From contig JACDAU010000104.1 of NCBI GenBank assembly GCA_013695265.1, forward strand, positions 1-7,356: a stretch of DNA of 7,356 nucleotides, in the 5' to 3' direction. Below, piece after piece: positions 1 to 5,046 of the stretch (its first letter is position 1; every line of letters begins with the position of its first letter). Source of the stretch: Chloroflexia bacterium (GTDB lineage Bacteria > Chloroflexota > Chloroflexia > Thermobaculales > Thermobaculaceae). The translations under genes and the position numbers were made by a program. The notes beneath the pieces were generated by a model. It did not search any database and was not told where the DNA came from. It saw only the letters and a list, made by a program, of their open reading frames with translations.

Positions 1-443
1 CGGTATCCCCGCGCCACAACGCGCTTTGCCGCCGCGTGAAACTCCTCCGGGGTGCGCTCGACCGTGTACCAGCCGTTCGCGTATGCCTTGATCTTGTCAC
101 GCACCGCGCCACCGAGCAGCTTGTACACGGGCTGGTTCAGCGTCTTGCCGAGGATGTCCCAGCAGGCGATCTCGATCATCGCGATCCCAGACATGGCGAT
201 CTCGCCCATCCGCGCGAACGGATGGCGGTACATCGTCTGCACCAGCGCCTCGATGTTCTGGGGATCATGACCGAGCACCATGTTTGGCACGGCCTCCTCC
301 AGATAGCCGAGGAGCGCGTCGGTGTGGTTCAGCATCCGCACTTCGGCGACGCCCTCCACGCCCTCGTCGGTCAGCACGCGCACATACGTCAGCGTGCGCC
401 ATGCGGTGCTCATTGTGTGTGTCTTGACATCCGAGATTCGCAT
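1..443 (-). CDS. Mandelate racemase/muconate lactonizing enzyme family protein (enolase superfamily), N-terminal part, truncated by window edge
   Basis: The first 147 codons are visible; the rest lies beyond base 1. The protein starts MRISDVKTHTMS, a typical opening for this family (a beta strand leading into the capping domain). The capping domain follows, with EIACWDILGK at residues 91-100 and LLGGAVRDKIKAYANG at 109-124, both hallmarks of galactonate/gluconate dehydratase-like members. Family members abstract a proton alpha to a carboxylate using Mg2+; many dehydrate sugar acids to 2-keto-3-deoxy acids. The catalytic barrel (KxK, D/E/E metal ligands, H-D dyad) is outside the window, so substrate cannot be assigned. 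I chose the ATG at 443 because AAGGAG (459-454) lies 10 bases upstream; an in-frame ATG at 452 sits only one base from that site. It is the last visible gene of the minus-strand series, 74 bases after the U32-like gene. Family assignment is firm; reaction is inference. Confidence 0.9.
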   Translation of the reverse strand, partial: MRISDVKTHTMSTAWRTLTYVRVLTDEGVEGVAEVRMLNHTDALLGYLEEAVPNMVLGHDPQNIEALVQTMYRHPFARMGEIAMSGIAMIEIACWDILGKTLNQPVYKLLGGAVRDKIKAYANGWYTVERTPEEFHAAAKRVVARGY

Positions 444-453
444 TCTGCTCATG

Positions 454-459
454 CTCCTT
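454..459 (-). promoter_or_regulatory. Ribosome binding site deciding the start of the enolase-superfamily gene
   Basis: AAGGAG reads on the minus strand from 459 to 454. It is 10 bases from the ATG at 443 and one base from the in-frame ATG at 452, which favours 443 as the true start. Confidence 0.6.
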
Positions 460-491
460 GCTTTGAGTTCGATGACTCTACAACCCATGCC

Positions 492-519
492 AGGGGCGGT
501 CGTTCAATCGAACGCCCCT
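492..519 (-). repeat. Intergenic inverted repeat (hairpin) overlapping the stop codon of the U32-like gene
   Basis: AGGGGCG at 492-498 pairs with CGCCCCT at 513-519, a perfect 7-bp stem, with additional short complementarity inside (CGTTC at 501-505 with GAACG at 510-514 as an alternative pairing). The repeat overlaps the TAG stop (520-518) of the upstream gene. No run of T follows on the minus strand, so it is not a classical intrinsic terminator. It could be an mRNA-stabilising or processing hairpin that tunes expression of the downstream dehydratase-type gene, or chance in GC-rich DNA. Confidence 0.4.
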
Positions 520-1480
520 ACGGTGTGGCGGCGTCAGTTGGTAGTTCTGAGGGGGGCACCGGCAGCGCGAGACCCTGCGCGCCGGGTTTCGATTGTGTGG
601 CCTCTGGGTAGTACCGCGCCAGAAGGTCGAGGCCGAGTTTAGCGCGGCGTACCCGTTCCCGGCTCAACGCGACGGAGACGCTTTCCAGATGGCTGCCCGC
701 CGGGTAAATATTCGGCGCGTTGCGGAGACCAAACTTGACGTACACGGGCGCCGCAACGCGCACGATCTCGGGTATCTCATAGTGCCGCACGAAGCCACCC
801 AGGTCGTCGGGCGCTTCCACGTACACGTCCAGCGGGATATCCACCGCCTGCCGAATTGCGGCAATCTGCGCAAGCGAGAGGTCGGTCGGTACGTTGTAGG
901 TGTCTGCGCCGAGGTTCTCCATCAGCTTGATGGAGGCGGGGTTGGCCGCGGCCATCATCACACTCATCTTGAATTGCATACCGGCTGGCAGTTCGCCCGC
1001 CTTGCGCATCTCGCCCGCGACCCACAGCGCGCCCTCGTCCGCGAGTAGCACACTGCGGATGCCGAGCGAGGCGGCGCGGCGAACGTCTTCCAGGCAGTGA
1101 ACGAGTTGTTCCTGTCCGCGCAACCGGGGAGCGACCGTGCGACCGCCGCTGGAGACCGCCATCGCGCCAGTGTCCCAGGCCGCATTCGGGCGCGCGAACA
1201 GGCTCACTTCCATCTCCTGCGCCGACGCGAGCTCGGCCATTTGGGTGATCTCATCGTCTGTCATCAGCATCACGCCGCTACCCTGGGACACCCGGTGGAT
1301 TGTGATGTTGTACCGGTGGGCGTCGTCGATGATTGCCGCGAGCGCGCTCGGGCTTTCGGTGCTCGGCAGTTCCACGCGGTACTGCGCTCCATCCGGGAAG
1401 CGCTTCTCGCTCGCCGGGAGCTGCTGCGCGTCTCCCGGAGGCAGCCCCATCCGCTCCAGGAACCGTCTCGTTGTGTGCAT
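518..1480 (-). CDS. U32-peptidase-like TIM-barrel protein of unknown substrate
   Basis: 320 residues, soluble, with no signal peptide or membrane segment. From memory of the family, the pattern resembles bacterial proteins usually labelled 'U32 family peptidase' that lie beside sugar-acid genes. Visible conserved-looking blocks are FPDGAQYRVELPS (28-40), SLFARPNAAWDTGA (93-106), GIRSVLLADEGAL (140-152), KMSVMMAAANP (171-181), ADTYNVPTDLSLAQIAAIR (192-210), DIPLDVYVEAPDDLGGFVRH (214-233) and PVYVKFGLRNAPNIYPAG (245-262). The alternating strand/helix layout with VPTDLS and DVYVEAPDD at strand ends suits a TIM barrel. I do not see the classical U32 signature (E-x-F-x-HGA-x-C), so protease activity is doubtful. 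The last ~20 residues are proline/alanine rich and probably disordered. The start is ATG 1480 with AAGGGG (1496-1491) upstream. It lies between a histidine phosphatase and the enolase-superfamily gene. That it is a real gene is near certain; the family label is moderate. Confidence 0.75.
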   Translation of the reverse strand: MHTTRRFLERMGLPPGDAQQLPASEKRFPDGAQYRVELPSTESPSALAAIIDDAHRYNITIHRVSQGSGVMLMTDDEITQMAELASAQEMEVSLFARPNAAWDTGAMAVSSGGRTVAPRLRGQEQLVHCLEDVRRAASLGIRSVLLADEGALWVAGEMRKAGELPAGMQFKMSVMMAAANPASIKLMENLGADTYNVPTDLSLAQIAAIRQAVDIPLDVYVEAPDDLGGFVRHYEIPEIVRVAAPVYVKFGLRNAPNIYPAGSHLESVSVALSRERVRRAKLGLDLLARYYPEATQSKPGAQGLALPVPPSELPTDAATP

Positions 1481-1490
1481 GGCTCATTGT

Positions 1491-1496
1491 CCCCTT
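1491..1496 (-). promoter_or_regulatory. Ribosome binding site of the U32-like gene
   Basis: AAGGGG on the minus strand (1496-1491), 10 bases ahead of the ATG at 1480. A second ATG at 1487 is out of frame with the gene and only 3 bases from this site, so 1480 is the better start. Confidence 0.5.
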
Positions 1497-1578
1497 CGCT
1501 TCTCGAATCTTCGCGAGGCCCGTACGGGAAGGCGCTTCGCACCTTGGTGTCCACCGAGAACAATCGTCGGAGTCGCCG

Positions 1579-2163
1579 TCAGGTGAGTGCTTCCAGGTGT
1601 CCGACTCCGTTGTACCACTCGACCTCCCAGACGCCGTCGCGGTAATGCACGAGGCTTGCCGAACCGCTCGCCAGCTTCGTTCTACCGGTGCCCAGCGCAC
1701 CATTGGTGATGGCGGCGAAGATCAAATGCAGCACCTCGCGGTGTGAAACCAGGATCAGCCGCTTGCCCGTGTGGCGCGCGATGAGGTGGTGCATGCCTCG
1801 CATTGCCCGCTCCTGGACGACTGGCCGCGGCTCGGCGCCAGGAATGTTTCCGTTCGGGAACGAACGGGCGCGTTCCTCCACGGTGAGCTGGTAGGCCGCG
1901 CCAGGCTCGCGCGCCTCGAACTCCGCCATCACCTCGACGTGTGCGAGTCCCACGCGGTGTGTGACGATCAGTGCGCTATCATGGGCGCGTCGAGTGGGAC
2001 TCGTCGCGATGACATCCCACTCATATCGCGCGAGGAAGTTCGCGCACCACTGAGACTGTCGACGGCCAAGCTCGGTGAGAGGCCGGGTTTCCCGGCCTTG
2101 TAGCCTGCCTTCGTGATTGGCTATTGTCTCCCCATGCCTGACGAGGCAAATCGTGGTGTCCAC
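1579..2163 (-). CDS. Histidine phosphatase (phosphoglycerate mutase-like) family protein, copy B
   Basis: 194 residues from a GTG start. The phosphohistidine motif LVRHGET is at residues 7-13 (catalytic H10), the second arginine motif SPTRRA at 55-60, an acidic stretch EFEAREPG at 81-88 that could hold the general acid, and the second catalytic histidine in LVSHREVL at 138-145 (H141). Family members transfer a phosphoryl group via H10 and usually act as phosphatases on sugar phosphates, nucleotides or other small metabolites. The second histidine is followed by RE instead of the more usual G. The reading frame stays open upstream to 2403, but that part overlaps the preceding gene and has no domain. 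GTG 2163 has AAGGAG (2176-2171) seven to eight bases away and starts four residues before the conserved strand. It is a clear paralogue of the gene immediately upstream, 76 bases away. Substrate unknown. Confidence 0.9.
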   Translation of the reverse strand: MDTTICLVRHGETIANHEGRLQGRETRPLTELGRRQSQWCANFLARYEWDVIATSPTRRAHDSALIVTHRVGLAHVEVMAEFEAREPGAAYQLTVEERARSFPNGNIPGAEPRPVVQERAMRGMHHLIARHTGKRLILVSHREVLHLIFAAITNGALGTGRTKLASGSASLVHYRDGVWEVEWYNGVGHLEALT

Positions 2164-2166
2164 GCG

Positions 2167-2176
2167 TCCTCTCCTT
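2167..2176 (-). promoter_or_regulatory. Strong ribosome binding site that fixes the GTG start at 2163
   Basis: Minus strand AAGGAGAGGA spans 2176-2167 and places a near-consensus Shine-Dalgarno at normal distance from GTG 2163. No comparable site precedes the more distal in-frame starts inside the neighbouring gene. Confidence 0.65.
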
Positions 2177-2239
2177 ATCTGCCGACGGCGGCTGCTTCCG
2201 CGCGGAGCGATGCGGCCGAAGGTTTGGACCGGCTCTCGC

Positions 2240-2890
2240 TCACCGGTCCTGCCCGTGCGCCAAACCGTCCAGATGCCCCGTCGCGTTGTAATCCGCGAGA
2301 CGCCACTCCCCCTGTCGGAACTCCAACTGCGTGATCGAGCCGATCTTGAGCTGGCTGATGCCGGTGCCGAGCTGACCGCCGGAGACGAGCCAGACGATGC
2401 CATTGATCCCTTCCCGGTGCGCCACTATCAGGATGCGTTTGCCGCCGTGCGCCCGAGCCAAGTGGTTCAGGCTCCGCATGGCCCGCTCCCGCACATGCTC
2501 GCGCGATTCTGAACCCGGCACGTGGCCATCCGGGAAGCGATTGTCGATCTCTCGGGGGGTGAGGTTATACGCCTCCCCCGGTTCGCGCGCCATCAAGTCT
2601 GGCACGACCTCTACGTGCCCGATGTCCAGCCGATGCGCGATCAACTCGGCGCTCTGCAGGGCTCGGCGGGTCGGGCTGCTCACAAGCAGATCCCAGTGGT
2701 ACGCAGCCAGATGCTCGGCGCTGAGGCGCACCTGCTCCTTGCCTTTCTCGTTCAGCTCCCGGTCTTCCCGTCCCTGAAGCCGCTGTTGCTGATTGGCGTC
2801 TGTCTGCCCATGCCGAACGAGCGCGACGGTGGTCGTCGCCCAGGCGGTCTTGTCCGATGCTGCGCCCGCCGGGGCGGCCGTCTCACCCAT
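2240..2890 (-). CDS. Histidine phosphatase (phosphoglycerate mutase-like) family protein, copy A
   Basis: 216 residues if started at ATG 2890; an in-frame TTG at 2908 would add six. LVRHGQT is at residues 24-30 (catalytic H27), SPTRRA at 72-77 (R75), MAREPGEAYNLT at 100-111 with E103 as candidate acid, and IVAHREGINGI at 155-165 (second histidine H158). The order and spacing match the family. It shares with the next gene the blocks RLQGRE, SPTRRA, AREPG-AY-LT, FP-G--PG-E, ERAMR, and GTG before a C-terminal strand, so the two arose by tandem duplication. Compared with copy B it has about 17 extra N-terminal residues rich in Ala and Thr, likely flexible. Neither start has a convincing Shine-Dalgarno, so the start is uncertain. 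It follows the lactonase-like gene after 143 bases, the longest gap in the series, which might hold a promoter. Substrate unknown. Confidence 0.88.
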   Translation of the reverse strand: MGETAAPAGAASDKTAWATTTVALVRHGQTDANQQQRLQGREDRELNEKGKEQVRLSAEHLAAYHWDLLVSSPTRRALQSAELIAHRLDIGHVEVVPDLMAREPGEAYNLTPREIDNRFPDGHVPGSESREHVRERAMRSLNHLARAHGGKRILIVAHREGINGIVWLVSGGQLGTGISQLKIGSITQLEFRQGEWRLADYNATGHLDGLAHGQDR

Positions 2891-3033
2891 GAATGGTGTT
2901 TGCCGCAAAAACGACGCCGTTGGACGCCACTCTCGGTCGCTCAGGGACGCATTCGCCGTGCGGCCCGCCTGTCCAGCAAGTATCGCTCATTCGCTCTCCC
3001 ACAGTTCCCCGCTCCGATCCAGGCCGTCCACGG

Positions 3034-3876
3034 TCAGTTCCCCGGCTCATACACGAATCGCCTTCCGCCCGCTGGCACCAGAACCGGCAGCTCGGGATGG
3101 GATGCGCGGACGTACTGCACGAGCGCTCCAGGGTTGCCCAGGTTCGACTCAAACATATCGTAGTGGATGGGAACGAGAAGGCGCACGCCCACATCGGCTG
3201 CGAGGTCCGCCGCCTCGCGCTCGTCCATGTTTCCGAAGATGCCTTGTTGTTCTCGGTAGTAGCCGCGCCCGTTTATTGGCAGGAGTGCCACATCCGGTCG
3301 CAGCTCCCGCAGCCGATCCGCCATGCCCTCGTAGATGAGGGTATCGCCCGCGTGATACACCCGTACGCCATGGAAGTCGAGGACGTAGCCGACGAACGCG
3401 TGCTGTCCCTGCTCATCCGTCTCGAAGTCGTACACCGCCGGGGGTGAGCTGAAGGAGTGCATAGCTGGGACGGCCGTGACGGTCACGCCGTTCAGCGTCA
3501 CCGGCTCGTCGACGCGAACGCTGATGGTGCGCTCCGTGGGGATGCCGATGCTTGAAAGCTTCCCGAGGAGCGGTTGCGGCGCCACGAAGCGCGCGTCCGG
3601 CGACGAGCGCGCCATCTCGGGGAGGGCGAGCTCGTCGAGGTGATCCACGTGGTCGTGCGTGACGAGCACCAGGTCGGCCGGTGGCGCCTCCTCGGGACCG
3701 AACGGCGGCGGTATCAGGCGGCCTTCCATCTCCGAGAGGAAGGGGTCGATATACAACGTGGTTCCCGCCCCCTTCAGGAGCACGCTCGCCTGTCCAAGCC
3801 ACCAGAGTGCGACCGCGCCTTCGCGCAAGTCCGTGGCCGTGACCTCCGCCAGTATCTCCCCCGCAGGTGGCATCAT
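3034..3876 (-). CDS. MBL-fold metallohydrolase, UlaG-like lactonase family
   Basis: 280 residues. WWLGQASVLLKGAGTTLYIDP (residues 25-45) is the typical opening of UlaG-type enzymes. The metal motif HDHVDH is at 74-79, with further expected ligands in PAMHS (H140), HAGD (H175-D178) and PIHYD (H238). LPINGRGYYREQQGIFGNMDEREAADLA (199-226, in two blocks) matches the UlaG signature region. E. coli UlaG hydrolyses L-ascorbate-6-phosphate lactone; this protein is shorter than that ~350-residue enzyme, and no ascorbate PTS genes are visible, so another sugar lactone is a reasonable guess. The start at 3876 has AGGAGG (3889-3884) with a 7-base spacer, and lies two bases after the dehydrogenase stop, so the two are almost surely co-transcribed and translationally coupled. 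Cytoplasmic; no signal peptide. Fold and family are firm; substrate is inference. Confidence 0.92.
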   Translation of the reverse strand: MMPPAGEILAEVTATDLREGAVALWWLGQASVLLKGAGTTLYIDPFLSEMEGRLIPPPFGPEEAPPADLVLVTHDHVDHLDELALPEMARSSPDARFVAPQPLLGKLSSIGIPTERTISVRVDEPVTLNGVTVTAVPAMHSFSSPPAVYDFETDEQGQHAFVGYVLDFHGVRVYHAGDTLIYEGMADRLRELRPDVALLPINGRGYYREQQGIFGNMDEREAADLAADVGVRLLVPIHYDMFESNLGNPGALVQYVRASHPELPVLVPAGGRRFVYEPGN

Positions 3877-3878
3877 CC

Positions 3879-4928
3879 TCAGTCCTCCTGGCTTTCATGG
3901 GTCACCAGCACCTTGAGGGTGCCTGTGTCCTTTGCAACGAGCGTATCGAGCGCGGACTGGTATGCGGCCAGCGGGTACGTGTGTGTGACGAGCGGCCCGA
4001 GATCGAGCAGCCCCGTGCTGAAGAGTTGCACGGCGTACGACCAGGCCGCGGCGTTTGCGCCGAAAGTCCCGATAACGGTCAGGTGCGCGAGCGCAAAGAG
4101 GTCTGGGTCTATCCGGAGGCGCGCACCCTCGCCCGCGATCCCCTGGAGCGCGACGATCCCCGAGCGGCGCGCGAGCCGGAACGCCTGCTCGACAGCCGCA
4201 GCCTTTCCTGCACCCTCGAAGACCAGGTCCGCACCCCGTCCCGCAGTCACGTGCGCGACCAGCGCCTCGACATCGTCCCGCTTGTAGTTGGCGATATGCG
4301 TTGCGCCCATCCGCATACCCAGCGCCAGGCGGTCGTCGCGGGAGCCGACCAGTATCACGGCGGCAGGGCTATGAAGCCTCGCGAGGTGCACCGCAAGCTG
4401 GCCGATCGCGCCATCGCCGATCACCACCACCGTGCTCCCTGGCCGTGGCCGCGCGCGCAAAAAGGAATCGGCGACGACCGCCGTTGGTTCGAGCATCGCG
4501 GCGTGGGAGAGATCGGCATCTGTGGGCAGCGTGTGTACGAGCGGTGCGGGCACGACCACGTACTCCGCAAAGCCACCGGGGCGTGTGAAGCCGACCTCGT
4601 GATACCCCGCTTCGCACAGGTTCGTGAGCCCGTTGTGACAGTTTTGGCACGACCCGCAGTACACGAAGCCCTCGGAGACCACCTTGTTGCCCGCCACGAT
4701 TCCGCGAACACGTTCGCCAACCTCGGCCACTGTGCCGCTCCACTCGTGTCCGGGGACGACGGGGTAGCGGATGTACTCGGCGGGCCGCGTGCCCTGGTAT
4801 ACCTCCACATCACTCCCGCAGATCCCGGCGGCGTGCGAGCGGATCAGCACCTCGTCTGGACCGGGTTGGGGGCGCTCGATCTCCGCGAGCCGTGCCTCGC
4901 CAGGTGCGTGAATCACGACGGCTCTCAC
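3879..4928 (-). CDS. Zinc-dependent medium-chain dehydrogenase/reductase (sorbitol/threonine dehydrogenase-like)
   Basis: 349 residues, normal MDR length. The catalytic zinc ligands are C37 (GICGSD), H61-E62 (GHEWSG) and E147 (LEPTAV). The structural zinc site is C91, C94, C97 and C105 in YCGSCQNCHNGLTNLC. The nucleotide-binding Rossmann motif GDGAIG is at 171-176, followed after the second strand by VGSRDDR (194-200); an Arg there rather than an Asp hints at NADP rather than NAD, weakly. Family members oxidise polyols, sugars or amino-alcohols; between a glycosidase and a lactonase-like gene, a sugar or sugar-alcohol substrate is the natural guess. The start is GTG 4928, which gives the standard MRAVVIHAPG opening; it has no clear own Shine-Dalgarno and overlaps the stop of a 12-codon micro-ORF by four bases. 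The stop TGA (3881-3879) is two bases from the next gene. Confidence 0.94.
   Translation of the reverse strand: MRAVVIHAPGEARLAEIERPQPGPDEVLIRSHAAGICGSDVEVYQGTRPAEYIRYPVVPGHEWSGTVAEVGERVRGIVAGNKVVSEGFVYCGSCQNCHNGLTNLCEAGYHEVGFTRPGGFAEYVVVPAPLVHTLPTDADLSHAAMLEPTAVVADSFLRARPRPGSTVVVIGDGAIGQLAVHLARLHSPAAVILVGSRDDRLALGMRMGATHIANYKRDDVEALVAHVTAGRGADLVFEGAGKAAAVEQAFRLARRSGIVALQGIAGEGARLRIDPDLFALAHLTVIGTFGANAAAWSYAVQLFSTGLLDLGPLVTHTYPLAAYQSALDTLVAKDTGTLKVLVTHESQED
3884..3889 (-). promoter_or_regulatory. Consensus ribosome binding site inside the end of the dehydrogenase gene
   Basis: AGGAGG on the minus strand (3889-3884) lies within the last codons of the dehydrogenase gene, 7 bases before the ATG at 3876. 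It decides between the two adjacent Met codons (3876 and 3873) in favour of the first. Confidence 0.7.
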
Positions 4929-4963
4929 CAGCGCGGCTCACGGATCGTCTGCAAAGTTGTCAT
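4925..4963 (-). CDS. Putative 12-residue micro-ORF (leader) overlapping the dehydrogenase start
   Basis: ATG at 4963 opens a 12-codon frame encoding MTTLQTIREPRW, ending in TGA at 4927-4925. It has the best ribosome binding site in the region: GGAGG at 4975-4971 with a 7-base spacer. Its stop overlaps the GTG start of the dehydrogenase (4928-4926) in the arrangement GTGA, typical of termination-reinitiation coupling. The peptide resembles nothing I recognise. Alternatives: a coupling leader whose sequence does not matter, an attenuator peptide (it has two Arg and a Trp, not a strong run), or an N-terminal extension of the dehydrogenase broken by a single-base indel or sequencing error, since the two frames differ by one base at the junction. 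Confidence 0.45.
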   Translation of the reverse strand: MTTLQTIREPRW

Positions 4964-4970
4964 ACGCTTT

Positions 4971-4975
4971 CCTCC
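4971..4975 (-). promoter_or_regulatory. Ribosome binding site of the micro-ORF
   Basis: GGAGG on the minus strand, 7 bases before ATG 4963 and 42 bases before the dehydrogenase GTG, too far to serve the latter directly. Confidence 0.6.
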
Positions 4976-4983
4976 GCGCTTAC

Positions 4984-5010
4984 ATATTAAAGATTGTCGC
5001 CTTCTGTCCA
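4984..5010 (-). promoter_or_regulatory. Weak promoter-like patch upstream of the dehydrogenase
   Basis: On the minus strand TGGACA (5010-5005) resembles a -35 box and TAATAT (4989-4984) a -10 box, with a short 15-base spacer. The patch is AT-rich compared with its surroundings and lies just upstream of the micro-ORF. The short spacer and imperfect -10 make this speculative; the gene may simply be read through from the glycosidase. Confidence 0.22.
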
Positions 5011-5015
5011 GAGCC

Positions 5016-5033
5016 GCTGTTTATCGTAACAGC
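5016..5033. repeat. 18-bp palindrome between glycosidase and dehydrogenase, possible operator
   Basis: GCTGTT at 5016-5021 and AACAGC at 5028-5033 form a perfect 6-bp inverted repeat around a 6-base centre (TATCGT). No T-run follows on the minus strand, so it is a poor terminator. Placed just upstream of the promoter-like patch, it has the size of a dimeric repressor or activator site. It could also be chance. Confidence 0.3.
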
Positions 5034-5046
5034 ACCGATCCAGCGC

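Noticed and set aside
1519..1528. 10-bp palindrome CCCGTACGGG in the gap between phosphatase B and the U32-like gene.
   Set aside because: Too short and without promoter context; not separable from chance.
1137..1586. Several overlapping plus-strand open frames across the U32-like gene and the gap beside it.
   Set aside because: They are shadows of the minus-strand gene, with no domain, no ribosome binding site support and atypical composition.
2164..2403. N-terminal extension of phosphatase B up to the in-frame start at 2403.
   Set aside because: It overlaps the end of phosphatase A, has low-complexity Ser/Arg composition and no domain, while GTG 2163 has a strong ribosome binding site.
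2891..3033. Possible T-box or other riboswitch before phosphatase A.
   Set aside because: No UGGNACC-type T-box core, no convincing terminator/antiterminator pair, and the downstream gene is not an amino-acid gene.
3002..3044. Direct repeat CAGTTCCCCG at 3002-3011 and 3035-3044.
   Set aside because: Only 10 bp, two copies, one inside the lactonase-like gene's 3' end; compatible with chance in GC-rich sequence and no element boundaries are visible.
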